This document shows, piece after piece, positions 25,605 through 37,747 of a stretch of DNA of 64,000 nucleotides. The stretch spans positions 179,960 to 243,959 of the forward strand of contig CAJJDN010000003.1 of the NCBI GenBank assembly GCA_905182985.1, written 5' to 3'. The translations under genes and the position numbers were made by a program. The notes beneath the pieces are model-generated. The model was not told the DNA's origin. It saw only the letters and a program-made list of their open reading frames with translations, and made no database searches. Origin of the DNA: Paramecium sonneborni (Eukaryota; Ciliophora; Oligohymenophorea; Peniculida; Parameciidae). Position 1 is the stretch's first letter; each line of letters starts with the position of its first letter.

Positions 25605-26695
25605 TTGTTTTTTATTATTATTATTGACAAATTAGTATTTTTTGATTAAGAATGAAATTACTCAATTTATATTAATTTGATTGGATAATTTATTAAATTA
25701 TAGAATAAAAAGCACTCTGAGTTCTTAAATCTAAAAATATTTTGAGATTATATAGGGATTAAGTTCTAATTTAATTAATCTCATTCTTATACTTCATTCA
25801 CTACCAAATATTAATCTTTTTGGTTAATTTCTTTTATTATATTTTGATTCTATATTTCTAACTAATATTGAATCTTATGGTATATTTAAATGTCATAATT
25901 TCTTTGAATTTTATTTTTTGGTTTGATAAATCTTTAAAATTCAATTAATAATTAGGGATTAGAAATTGAAGATATAATTATAAAATAAATATATAACATG
26001 GTTTTATTATTAAGAGGAAATAAAATAGATCTTGTTAGTATAAAATGGTTCTTTAATTCTTATAATAATAAATAATCTTTTTTCGTTTTTGTTGACATTA
26101 TAATTTCTAAAAATTTAATAATTTGTTTATTAAATTTTCACTAAAATAACTTTATCTAGTTCAATTTTATATGATTTCTTAATCATTAAATCATAACCAT
26201 TTTAAAAGATTTTAAGAAAGAATTGAGTTTAATAGAAGAAATAATTAAGGACGAAAAAAAAAAAAGAAAAATTTTCATTCTGATACAAATAATAAAAACA
26301 TTTTTCTTTCTTAAATGTTTTTATGTTCTTTTACAAATAATGCTCAAAGCTTAATAAAGTTGAGAATATGTATTTGATAGACTTTTTATAAATTATGAGT
26401 TAAAATAAATAAGTCAATTTTATTATATTAAAAAAGTCTTATAAAATATAAAAAGTAATAAGATTATTAAATAATGAAGAAGATTTAGAATAGAGAATAA
26501 AGTGCGTAATTTAATATTTAATAAAAAACATATTTGATAATATTATTTCGAGATTTTAATAAAATTACGAATTATTATAAATAATTAATTAGTTGTGAAG
26601 TTTATTGTGCAATAAATAATTATTATAAAATGATATTATAGTAATTTTTGATTTAGTTTATATGAATAATTTTAATATTTAATATCTTTAATTCG
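25605..26695. other. AT-rich spacer
   Basis: 1.1 kb between two divergently transcribed genes (basic protein minus, OGDH plus), so it should hold both promoters. I see homopolymer A and T runs but no gene and no recognisable element. Confidence 0.5.
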
Positions 26696-29600
26696 ATGAT
26701 AAGAGCCTCAAGTAAACTAATAAGATATCCTTTTTCGGCAACATATGTTAGTGGGCTATTTGAACACTGGTAAAAAAACCCTTAATCAGTTCCAGAAGGT
26801 TGGAGACAATATTTTAGTGAGCAAGTTCAGATATAATGATAATAATAGGTTAATGGTGGAACCGGAGTGTAAGGCACAACTTCTTTGAATCCATTAGATC
26901 ATGCTAAACAAATTTAGTTGTTATATAGAACTTACTATATGTTTAGAATGTTTTTTGTATGTGGACATTAATTGGCTGATTTAGATCCATTAAGTAATTG
27001 AATAATATTATTTAATATTAGATTTACCACATACAAAGGAATATGGAAGAGTAAAGGGTTCAAGACCAGAGATGACTTTGGATAGTTTTGGGTTTAAGAA
27101 AGAAGAATTAGATATTCCAATATATTTTGGAAATAGGGATTAAAGATCATTTATTTATGTATATAATAATACTAATTTTAGCCATTTATGGAAGCAAAAG
27201 AAGAATGGACAATTAGAGAGATCTATGACAGATTATCTTAGATTTATACAAAAAAATATGGAGTTGAATATATTCACATGGTATCAACAGAATAAAAACA
27301 TTGGGTAGAATAAGAAATGGATAGAATAGCTTAATGGAAACCAAGTAAGGAAACATAAACATCAACTTGGTAGAGATTAGCAAGAGTTGATTTATTTAAT
27401 GAATTTTTGAAAAACAGATTTACAACAAGCAAAAGATTTGGAATAGAAGGAACAGATACTTTAATTGTAGGTTTAGAAGCATTAGTAGATTAATGTGCTT
27501 AAAATAAGGTTGAACATATTATTGTAGGAATGGCTCATAGAGGAAGATTGAGTACATTAGCAAATGTATTTAAAAAACCATTAGAAATTATATTTGCAGA
27601 ATTTTAAAATAAATATAGTAAAGAAATAGAAGAATCATGGGGTAATATAGGTGATGTTAAATATCATTTGGGAGTTACAAGAGATCAATAGTTTCCAGAT
27701 GGACATCATATCAGAATGACAATGTTACCAAATCCATCACATTTAGAAGCTGTTAATCCAGTTGTATAAGGTAAGACAAGAGCATTGTAGGATATTTGTA
27801 ACAATAAATAAAGCTGTCTAGGTATTATTATTCATGGAGATGCTGCTATGGCTGGTTAAGGAGTTGTTTATGAATCATTATAGCTAGAAAATTTAACTGG
27901 ATATACAAATGAAGGTGTTATTCATGTTGTTGTTAATAATCAAATTGGTTTTACTACAACTCCCATTGATAGTAGATCTGGTTTATATTGTACAGATGTT
28001 GCTAAAGCTATTGATGTACCAATAATCCATGTAAATGCTGATGATCCTGATCTTGTGGAAGAAATATTTAAAATAGCAGTCAGATTTAGATAATAATTTA
28101 AGAAAGATATAGTGATTGATTTGATTGGTTATAGAAGATATGGTCATAATGAATAAGATTAACCAGCTTTCACTCAACCATAAATGTACGAAATCATTAA
28201 TAAATAAAAACCTGTATTTTAAATCTACGATTAATAATTAAGAAAAAATGGTATTATAACAGATGATTTTGCAAATACGGAGATTAAAAAACTCACAAAT
28301 ATACTTGAAACCGCTTATAAAAATATCTAAAAGGAAACATTTGATAAAGTACATTGGGTACCAAAACCATGGGAAAAGATTTAATAAGTAACAAAATGGG
28401 GAAGAGTAAAGGATACAGGAGTTGCTTTAAGTGATATATTAGAATTGAATGAGAAAGTAAATAATTTACCAGCTGAATTGACAGTTCATCCTCAAGTAAA
28501 GAGAATTTATGAATAAAGAAAATAATCTATCGAATAAGGAAAGGGTATTGATTTTGGTACAGCAGAAGCTTTGGCTTTTGGAACATTATTACATGAAGGA
28601 TTTAGTATAAGATTAAGTGGTTAAGATTGTGAGAGAGGAACATTTTCATAAAGACATGCAGTAATTAATGATCAAAAGAAAGATATTAAATATTATCCAC
28701 TTAGAAAGTAGATTCCTAATGGGGGAAATAACAGATTTGAAGTTTTCAATTCTCCTTTGTCAGAATATGGAGTATTAGGATTTGAATATGGATATTCTTA
28801 ATCAAATCCAAATGTTTTGACAATATGGGAAGGATAATTTGGAGACTTTGCAAATGGAGCATAAATTATGATTGATAATTTTATTACATCAGGAGAATCT
28901 AAATGGAATGTACCTTCAGGATTAGTAATGATGTTACCTCATGGTTTAGATGGTTAAGGACCTGAACATTCTAGTGGAAGAATGGAGAGATATTTATAAT
29001 TAATGGATGATGATCCTAATATTGTATTTTAGATGAAAGAATAGAGAATTAAAAGATAAATTCTAGATTCTAATTTCTAAGTTTGTGTATGTTCTAACCC
29101 ATCCAATTATTTCCATTCACTTCGTAGATAATTAAGAAGAGATTTCAGAAAACCATTAATTTTATTCAACTCTAAAAGGTTACTTAAATTCTCAAAGGCA
29201 ACTTCTGACATTTCTCTTTTCCTTGAAGGAACCAGATTCCATAGATTAATTCCTGATTCTCATGAGGAAATTAAGACTCCCAAAGAAATATCCAAAGTCA
29301 TTATCTGTTATGGATAAGTTTATTATGATATTTTATAGAAAAGATAAGATTCTAAAAGAAATGTAAATATTTATTATAATTTCCAGGATGTTGCCATTAT
29401 TAGAGTAGAATAATTAGCACCTTTCCCTTATGATCATTTTAGAGTAGTAGCTTAACAATATGAGAATGCAGAATTTGTATTTTGTTAAGAAGAACATTAA
29501 AATTCAGGAGGATGGTAATATTTAGAACCAAGAATATAAAATGTATTTCTTAACATTATTTAGGTTTTATCATTGCTACATCAATAAGGCAAAATTAAAC

Positions 29601-29710
29601 ATTAATATTTAACATTTTGTGGAAGAAGACCTTCAGCATCAACAGCTAGTGGATCCTCAACTGTTCACAAATAAGAATTAGAAAAGCTTTTAAGTATACT
29701 CTTTTAATGA
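26696..29710 (+). CDS. OGDH: 2-oxoglutarate dehydrogenase E1 component
   Basis: 979 residues, ATG 26696 to TGA 29710, introns of 24, 28 and 23 nt. This thiamine-diphosphate enzyme decarboxylates 2-oxoglutarate in the mitochondrial TCA cycle and passes the succinyl group to E2. Motifs: N-terminal LFEHWQKNPQSVPEGW, substrate-binding [16 protein letters not shown], cofactor region [16 protein letters not shown] with [28 protein letters not shown], and [20 protein letters not shown]. The C-terminal LAPFPYDHF and EEHQNSGGWQYLEPR are typical. Length and domain order match eukaryotic OGDH (about 1000). The first 15 residues ([15 protein letters not shown]) are basic and Ser-rich, consistent with a mitochondrial presequence. 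It converges on TAF7 with 20 bases between the stops. Confidence 0.97.
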
Positions 29711-29730
29711 GTGTATATTTATTGAATAGA

Positions 29731-30249
29731 TCAAAACTTATTGTATCTTTTCTTTCCTTTCTTTCCATCATCTGATCCATTTTCTTCTTCCTCTTATTAT
29801 TTCATAAACTCTGATTAAATAATATGTAATTCTTTTTCCACTCTTTATATTTCACCAATATCTATCTATGGCTATTTACGATGAAAATCTTTTCTGATAT
29901 CATAAGTTGGTGGAGTTAATCCACTGTCACAAACTACTTTGTCTCCACATTATCTTGTGTTACTTGTCTTTCCAACCCAAATCATTTAACTTATATCATT
30001 CGATTTATATAAATTTATGAAATCCTTTGATTTATAACTCTCTGTTATTGTTGGCAAATCAACTAATACACCTTTATCTTAATATTTCAAACTCTTTATT
30101 GATACTTCGAATTCCAAACCTTTACCTATTTTTGGTTCAATTGTCATTGGTAATTATTAATTATTTGCAAAAGACTCCCGTATTTTCTCTGCTATTTCAG
30201 GAGGAAATCTAATTATTAACTAATTTTCTCTTTCATATATTTTAGACAT
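29731..30249 (-). CDS. TAF7: TFIID subunit TAF7
   Basis: 172 residues, intronless, ATG 30249 to TGA 29731. It opens with YERENQLIIRFPPEIAEKIR, the conserved TAF7 N-terminal motif (ENQ.ILR.P), followed by GVLVDLPTITESYKSKDFIN and KSNDISQMIWV, which align with VDLPC..E..KT and K..DI.QML of animal TAF7. The later LTPPTYDIRKDFHRKQP corresponds to the GIT.P....R..RFR block. TAF7 binds TAF1 in the general transcription factor TFIID and restrains its activity until initiation. The protein is about half the length of human TAF7 (349), keeping the conserved domain and a short acidic/Lys tail. Confidence 0.9.
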
Positions 30250-30387
30250 TAATTATAAGTATTTTTTTATATTAATAATTTGAAGAATAATCAATACATT
30301 TTTTCATTAAATTACAATAAACTATCATTTTTTTTCATTTTAATGAAATGAATAATAACTATTAAATTAATTAAATAATCTAAGCTT

Positions 30388-30789
30388 ATGTCTAATTCTA
30401 ATGAAAATGAGAAGGGTAAGGAAAAAGAAGAGCAGTATTATAGATATCCAAAATCCTTTTTAAAAGATATCTTTATCACTTTACATTCCTTTGATAATCC
30501 AGAGAGAGATGAGCATGAAGAATTCATTGATATCGAAATGAAATACGATTTATTTAGTTATGCTTACAAAGGAGTAGCAGATATTGAGTTAAAGTTTATG
30601 AAAAGCTCAGAAGAATATTTGAAATTAAAAAGCATTGAAAAATGTAAAGAAACTCCAAAATATACTTGGATGTAAAATATATACAGAAATAAAACAATTA
30701 ATAAAGAAGATGATATGTTAGCTTGTGAAAAATGGGTGATTGATATTAATGGTTAAAGAGAAGTCTCCTATGAAGTAATAGTATTATGA
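30388..30789 (+). CDS. uncharacterised 133-residue protein
   Basis: ATG 30388 (MSNSNENEKGKEKEEQYYRY) to TGA 30789; an in-frame TAA at 30673 is Gln in this code, so the frame is longer than a standard-code reading suggests. Charged and soluble, with an ordered middle (SFLKDIFITLHSFDNPERDE, then KYDLFSYAYKGVADIELKF) and a Trp-containing end (CEKWVIDINGQREVSYEVI). No family recognised. It is divergent from TAF7 with 138 bases between the two start codons, which must hold both promoters. Confidence 0.7.
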
Positions 30790-30954
30790 TTACCAATTTA
30801 GTTAGAATTTTTTTAATCGTAACAGGATAAATTTTATTCAATAATATACCCTCCTACAACTATGAAGTTTTTTTATTATATGTTTAAGAATTATTGAGTC
30901 AATTGAAATATTATTGCATTTATATATTAATATAATATTTATATATAATATTTA

Positions 30955-32922
30955 TCAAAACTATTTATCTTTTTTCAATTAATTAATTTATTCTGAAAAA
31001 GATACTTCTTTACCTTTCTTTTTCTTTTTTATTTAACCATCTGTTGTTTATTTCTTTTATGATTGATACTATTATAGTATTTAAGGATCATCTTATTCAT
31101 TGTTTTAAAAATTAGATTCCTTAATATATTATTGTTATTGTTATTGAAATTATTATTATTATTATTATTATTGTTATTGTTATTATTATTGTTATTATTA
31201 TGTGTATGATTAATGATATGATTATGTAGGTTTATGTTTAGATAATGTTACAAATTATTATTTTTCTTCCTCCTCTTTTTTTGTGCTTTTTTTTAATCTT
31301 ATATTTGTATTATTATTGTTTAGATGATTTAATATATCAACATTATCTCCTACAATTCTGTTAGCTGCTGTAGCCTATTGAGATTGTGTATGCAATTCAA
31401 AAGGAGTTAACAATATAGGCACTTAAAAATAATATTGTTTAGCTTAAGTGGAATATTGACTGCCTTCATTAGTAATAATGGATAAATTAGATATATTGGA
31501 ATTAGGATGGTTTTGAAAGATACTTCATATAAGATAAAGATACTTGTTAATATTGGCTCCACTCAAAGCTAGATACGGGGATAAATCAACTCTATTTAAA
31601 TAGATATAAAATATTACAATAATCTGCCTAGACGATCAGATAGAGGAGCTAACTGGGCAGCCAATAAAGAAGTCTCATAATAAGCATAATTTTCTTTAAA
31701 TTCTTTTGAAATGTTTGGAGCATCTCTTTAATTATCTACAGACATATCTTAACTACTATTTTCTTCTTCTTCTGCAATATTTTCAGCCATCATTGTATTA
31801 TGATTATGTCCAATAAAATAAGTAGTTAATTTAGAGATGTCAGATCTTAATAGATCAAAAAATTACTTCATAGATTTGATAGATGATGTTTCATAATCAA
31901 TAGAAATCTTATCTGATTTCATGGATTTCATAGATTTAAGAGATATAACATCATCTTATTTTTCAACCTTTTCCTCTTATATTCTTCGTTGCTCTTCTAT
32001 CATTCCAGTTATAAGATTAGACATATCTGCCTTTTTATTTTATGGAATAAATTTGTCTTCCACGCTATCTGCTAATCTAGACATCATATTTCCTGCCCTC
32101 GATAATAACATAGCTGTTTAACCAAGTAATTCACTAAAAGTCCATAATTATTGTTATTCATGATTATTAAGAATGGGAGACATGTGATAAGTCTTTTGTA
32201 TTGTGTGAGATCTAAATAATGCTAATCTATTTGATGGAACTCCTAGCCATTCTTCTCCATTTTGATGTACTATTTAAACCTGACTTTATTATTTTTATCC
32301 AATATAACCTTCAATCCATTCCCCATAAGAATCTTTAAAATCAATCCACTAACCTATTTCAAAGTCTTTTTGGGCAAATATTTGGCCTTGTTCAATGACT
32401 TCAGCCACTGTATTGAATGATTGTAAAAGATTATGTAATGTCATTACATTTTATTGTAGTGAATTTCTAGTTGGTAGCTATTAAAATCCATGTAATCTCT
32501 ATTAAAGAACCTTTTTTCTAGAGTTTCTTCTGCTCTCCTGTACATCAACTGCATATTTACTATATACATACAGCTATTTCTATTATCATGTTCATCTATT
32601 GAACTAGTAGATAAGCCTCTATTTAAAGGAGATGATTCGAATTCAGGCATATTGGCTACTAAATGAACAACGCATTAATCTTCTATGCTCAAAGAAATTA
32701 AAGTATCCTCATTATTAAGTTACTTTCCCTTAAACAATAATCTCTATCTCATTGAAGGAATAGTTGAAACCTCTTCTATATGTGATAACTTACTATTTCA
32801 ATTAAATTTTTAAGATCACTAATAGTCTGACTTTATTTAATTCGAATATCTAATGTGTGATTATCTAAGGTCTTTATCTTCACACAGATTTCTTCATTAA
32901 ATTATTCATCTTTTGAATTCAT
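30955..32922 (-). CDS. ubiquitin-like-domain protein with poly-Gln tract (624 residues)
   Basis: ATG 32922 to TGA 30955, introns of 23, 23, 26 and 21 nt. Residues 10-85 form a ubiquitin-like domain: ICVKIKTLDNHTLDIRI, TISDLKNLIEI, IPSMRQRLLFKGKQLNNEDT, CVVHLVANMP. Such N-terminal UBL domains occur in BAG6/Scythe, ubiquilin and relatives; no terminal Gly-Gly is present, so it is not conjugated. The middle is helical (DVISLKSMKSMKSDKISID is repetitive), followed by a segment with WIEGYIGQKQQSQVQIV and a long C-terminal tail with about 16 consecutive Gln, mostly TAA codons, and a final Lys-rich end. A BAG6-like quality-control role is possible but unproven. Its ATG overlaps the stop of the upstream gene. 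Confidence 0.8.
31126..31201 (-). repeat. TAA/CAA trinucleotide repeat coding poly-Gln
   Basis: A run of TTA/TTG triplets on the plus strand, read on the minus strand as TAA and CAA, both Gln here. It gives two Gln runs broken by one Phe near the C terminus of the UBL protein. In the standard code it would be a row of stop codons. Confidence 0.85.
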
Positions 32923-33425
32923 TTATTATATTTTAATTTATATGCTTTATCAAAATCTAATTATTATCTTTCTTTTTTCTTTTTTACTTTCTTTACCTTA
33001 CCTTTATCATACTCTTTATCATATGCATCCTTTACTTTAACTTATTCATTATGATCTTCCGTTGCCAACTGATAGATTCTTTCCCTTTTTATTATTTTTA
33101 TTTATTTTGCTAGAGATAATTTTTTCACTTTATTTTTTCTACTCTTCAGTTTTTTGAATCTATTTATAAAAACCAAGATTTACAATATTAAATATTTTTT
33201 ATGGTTAATTTTTATTAGGATTTGCTTATGAATTTTTTTTTTTACAATTTTCTTTTTGTCAAACTCATTTTGTATTTCTCTTTTAATTTATTTCCTTTCT
33301 TCCTCTGTTAGATTCCTCTTCTTTTAAGGTAATTAATTCTATATTTAAAAATACTATGTTTCCTTTCCTCCTATTGTATATGAATATACAAATTCAACCG
33401 GTTAATAAATTTAATTATTAATCAT
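32919..33425 (-). CDS. Lys-rich basic protein, nucleolar type (about 160-168 residues)
   Basis: ATG 33425 (MINNQIYQPVEFVYSYTIGG) to TGA 32919 in one open frame; a 24-nt intron in the middle is possible and would not change the frame. Highly basic and helical: KKRNLTEEERKQIKREIQNE, then RFKKLKSRKNKVKKL and KGKVKKVKKKKERQQ near the end. This composition is typical of small ribosome-biogenesis factors such as Fyv7/Tap26, but no diagnostic motif was found. The stop TGA overlaps the ATG of the UBL gene as ATGA, and the ATG lies 14 bases after the stop of the LITAF-like gene, so three genes are packed almost without spacers. The 3' end is therefore the least certain part. Confidence 0.6.
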
Positions 33426-33439
33426 ACAATAAATAATTA

Positions 33440-33730
33440 TCAATCAAATTATAATTTTATAATAATTCTATACAACATAAACATGTATGTATTATAATGT
33501 TTGATCCCTATTACATTTCTACATCTAGAACAAATTTGGCATTTATAATTAAATGTAGTTGATTTAAGGAATAAAACAACCAAAAATGTTTAGAATGAAA
33601 AATAAATGAAATAAACAGTGAAGGTTGTTTAACCTGACGCCGAATATTAATAAGATGATACTTAATCCATTTTACAATGATAACATTAAAATAGAGTAGT
33701 CCATTCAAAATCTTAAATTATTTAATTCAT
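33440..33730 (-). CDS. LITAF-like zinc-ribbon membrane-associated protein
   Basis: 96 residues, intronless, ATG 33730 to TGA 33440. It has the LITAF layout: a CX2C knuckle at Cys16-Cys19 (FQCYHCKMDQV), a hydrophobic stretch at about 38-57 that would insert into one membrane leaflet, and a second knuckle at Cys64-Cys67 followed by Asn-Val-Ile-Gly (YKCQICSRCRNVIG). LITAF/CDIP proteins sit on the cytoplasmic face of endosomes and lysosomes. The final HxCPxC is modified here (Tyr-Lys-Cys), and a third Cys70 is present. Too small for ordinary ORF finding and in a different frame from a longer but compositionally poor minus-strand frame over the same bases. Assignment rests on pattern, not alignment. 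Confidence 0.65.
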
Positions 33731-33941
33731 CATTTAACATCAAGTTCTGTAGGAAGTTTATTTAATTTTAAATTCCTTATAAACTTAAATTATCGTGTTA
33801 GTCTTAAGAAATCAATTTTCATTATTAATATTTAATTAATAAAGATAAAGTTATTGTTAATATTATTTCAATTAACAAATAACATAAAAAATGATAATAT
33901 AGATTGATATAACAAATCTAAATTAATTCTAATAAAATTAT

Positions 33942-36485
33942 TCACTATTATTCTAAATTAAAACTTTCTTTAATTCTATCTCTAAATGAATATACTTTAA
34001 ACTAGACTCCATCTCCTTTAAAAAATTTATTTTAAAATTCTACCCTAGAATAATAAGATGAATATTTACCAATGCAATCTTAAGGAATGTAAAAAACATT
34101 CCATACTATCCATACACATTAAAACACCAAAAGTTATCAACGCCCAAAATATAAACCCTATCATTAAATTAATTGGCTTCCCATGATTAATTGGTTAAGC
34201 TAACAACAATTCAAAAAAGACTTCTGAGAGTTATGAATGAGCTAAACTTAATGCCCATAATCTTAAATAACTAGCTGTATTTGATATTACACCAAGTACA
34301 AATTCTAACATTTCAATGGTTTCATGAACAATAATATCTTAGATTTATTAATGAGAATTATCCTTTTATTGTATTTTAACTGAAGAATCAGATATTTCTA
34401 TGATTTTTTAGTTCTATTTAGAATCTACTTAATCATGACTATACAAATGAGTTTGAGACATTTCAATCCCTAGTTCTTCAGATAATTATCCATAGTCAAT
34501 TCTTTGAGTCTTATGTTTAGGTTCATTTTATTTGAAACTTTTTTTTGATAGAAAGTGATTAATAATTATTGGGAACCACATCCATGGAATTGTGAAAATT
34601 GTTATTGCTAAATTATTTATGTAATTCTACTTAATAAACAATATTAAATATTGTCTTGCGATTCTCCTTCCCACATTTAAGGACCTGATGTTCTCCCTAA
34701 ATTTAAAATCATTGATATCATTGTTGTTATTATACTTGGAGCATTTTGTGGCTCAAAATGCGTTAGCCATTTATAAATTATTAAAAACACCATATATCCT
34801 ATTGTGCATACCAAAAATAATAATTATGGAATGAATTTACAATATAATCTTAACCAATCTTACAAAAACAAATAATTCAAACCACCTAAAGTAATACCTA
34901 ATAACATATGGAAAAATGCGATGATTATGCTTAATTTCATTTTAATAGAATCATTAAATTCTAAATGTCCTCCCCACATAGGATCTATTCCAAATGGATA
35001 AACACACTATTCCTATGATCTTAAACAAGTTTTAAACAAATTTAATGATAAACTTAAATAATCATTATAAATTAATCCTGAATAAAAACTAAATAAACCC
35101 ATCAATAAAATCAAATATCTTAAGCTATAGAATTACCTATTTTTACATAAACATAAATAACATCCAAACATAAAAAGTATAAATCCATGTCCAATATCTC
35201 CAAACATTATTCCAAATAAAAAGGGAAATGTAATTATTGTTATTATTGCAGGATTAATCTCTTGATATCTTGGTATCCCATATGTATTTACTATTTCTTA
35301 AAATGTAGAAGTGAACTCATTTAATCTGAAATAGGTAGGTTTCTATAAATAATCAGGAGCTTTCTTCTAAGCTAATTATCCTCCAGGATTGCTTGATTGC
35401 TTTTCCTTAATTAATTATAAAGTTTATTCTAAATATTATATATCTCTTGTTGGCACCCATAATTCTCCCAAAAATAATCTGCCTTTCATTTTCAGCTTAT
35501 TTAGTTCCTTATAGAGTTCCTTTTCTTTTATTAAATAAAATTTATAAAATTCTATTAGAGGTAATCCATTTTTAATCAAAAACATATTTGAGATGCATTA
35601 GCACAACTATTTCTAAGTCATTTATATAAGCTAGATTCTGTAATGTTTATTACATTGATATATTCGGCTTGTTTAATTTTCAATTCATTTAATTTTCTTT
35701 CAAATTCTTACGGACTCTAAGGCAAAGTAAACTTTCCCTAAGACATTTATTCTACTATTTTTATAATTTTTTATCTTCCATAATTTCCTATATTTGGAAA
35801 TAATATAATGAAAATTGATTATTTTTCATTCATTCTTTTCAAATGAACAAAAGAGTTTCCTTTTGTCACTCTAAAAATTACTCGATGAAATCTATTTTTT
35901 ATTACAAATAAATAATACTATAATTGATCTAAATTTTTTAGTATCCCAACGCAGGACTCAAACTTTGAACTTGATTAATTTTAAAATACATTATCCCCTA
36001 AATATTTTTAACTCTCTTGTAAAATTTCAATGTAATTTTAAATGTATTCTGATTAATCAATAAGTTATTCTAGATGCTTATTTTATTCTTGAAAAGATGA
36101 AGTTTTTTTGTTTATATCCTCTTCAATCTCATCAAGATATGTATGAGTATGGAAGTTTTACTATAAAAAATTTATTACATTAGATAGAATACTTGATTGG
36201 TAAATTATTTCAAATTTCCTTTTTTATAATTAGATAACAAATTTTAATTTTTTGCTACTTATAGCATATTCTCTATTTTTACAATCAAGTCATCACATCT
36301 AATGTAATGATTAAAATGCCTTACCTTTTAACGTAATTTGCAAATGGTCTATTAATCAAAGCTTAATTAGGATTATGGTCAATAATTTCAACTTTACTAA
36401 GATATCCTAATTAATCCATTATAGTCCATGCACTATCTTAGGGCATCACTAATTAAAAATAACTTATTTCTTGTGATCTAAACAT
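33942..36485 (-). CDS. ATP6V0A: V-type H+-ATPase subunit a (V0 sector)
   Basis: 830 residues, ATG 36485 ([20 protein letters not shown]) to TGA 33942, introns of 26 and 25 nt. The cytoplasmic N-terminal half begins with the conserved RS...YFQL and has FANYVKRCDDL and [14 protein letters not shown]. The membrane half includes [20 protein letters not shown] and the functionally critical helix [20 protein letters not shown] with the proton-path Arg, ending [19 protein letters not shown] as in all eukaryotes. Subunit a carries the two proton half-channels of the rotary pump that acidifies vacuoles, contractile-vacuole and secretory compartments. Paramecium has many isoforms of this subunit; which one this is cannot be said. 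Confidence 0.96.
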
Positions 36486-36723
36486 TATATTATATAATAT
36501 AATACTATAAAATTTATATTAAAAAATATAATTAATTCATATAATTCAACTTTCAAAAACTTTTGGATTGAAAAAAGTTAATGAATTCAAAAACTTTTGA
36601 AAATATTCTTTAAAATGTTGTTTTACTCATATTATATTAAAATATAGTTGGGAAAATTTTTCGTATGTATTTTATAATTAAATTTACACAAAAATTTTCC
36701 GCTATTAGCTAATAAAATAATTC

Positions 36724-37258
36724 ATGAAAAAGAATTCGAGAAAAAAGTAAATTTTAGATTAGCAAGAAGAGAATCCAAGAAAGAAAACAAAATTAGAAAT
36801 TCTTGATGCTGATTAACACATTTCAAAATATAATAATAACTTAGATCATTTAATAGATATTTTCACAAGGTATGAAAGAGAAGATGACTTTACTTAAAAT
36901 CTAATGACCAACTCTAAATTATCAAAAATATAAAAAATTCATGATTTGAGTTTGGATATCTTTAAATCTGAATAATTCTCATTAGGACCAAAAGTTGAGA
37001 ATGGTGATTTTTTACTAGGAGACAAAGTACTAAAAATTGAATCAGTTAAGAAATCTTATCAGAATGGTAAATTAATAGCTACTGTAAAATGGAGAGCAAG
37101 GTAATATTATTTATTTATTCAGATCTAATGGTACAATTCCAAAATCTAGAGAATATTTTACAACTGAAGTTGCTAAATATGCTCCTAAAGAACTAATTAA
37201 ATATTATAAAAGTAGAATGGTGACAACATCTATTATCGAATAATAACAAGATTGTTGA
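36724..37258 (+). CDS. chromo shadow domain protein (170 residues)
   Basis: ATG 36724 to TGA 37258, one 22-nt intron at 37101-37122 inside the domain. The N-terminal 90 residues are basic and polar (KKNSRKKQILDQQEENPRKK) with no aromatic chromodomain cage visible. From about 90 on comes a chromo shadow-like domain: GDFLLGDKVLKIESVKKSY, then LIATVKWRARSNGT, the SREYFTTEVAKYAPKELIKY helix and YYKSRM, as in HP1 proteins. This domain dimerises and binds PxVxL peptides in nuclear partners. The lack of a methyl-lysine reader makes it unlike classical HP1. A PWWP protein lies 1.4 kb away. Confidence 0.75.
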
Positions 37259-37747
37259 TTTATAATTACGTAATTTTCCATTAATAAAACCATTATGTAA
37301 ATTTATATAATTTTATTTTTATTATCTAAAATGAATTATATCAAATAGCTGTTGTTTAATTTTTGGAATAGATCTGAGATTTTATTAATAATCAATCCTA
37401 ACAAATAAATAACTAATAATTGAATTATAAATTAAGTAAGAATGGATGTATTATAATAAAATTATTATTCTTTTTAAATGAACTCAATTAAGTAGTTAAA
37501 ATTAAATTATACATAAAATAAGTAACTTATTCTTATTTTATTGTTCTGGATATATTAACATCCTAGAAAGGGTAAGTTTATAAACATTCTTTGTTATTCA
37601 TTTTTTCTAGTAATTTTTGATAACTATTTTTAGGGTATTTATTATTAACTATTATATTTAATGAGGCTGATTTGTAATTTGCAACAATAAAGCAAGAGTG
37701 AGGTTAATTTTTGATTATTTTTAAAAAATAATTCAAATCATCTTGCT
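37259..37747. other. AT-rich spacer
   Basis: About 490 bases between two plus-strand genes; no gene or motif found. Confidence 0.5.

Noticed and set aside
33511..33708. Minus-strand hydrophobic frame of 65 codons.
   Set aside because: Shadow of the LITAF-like gene, which is in another frame and has the zinc-ribbon Cys pattern.
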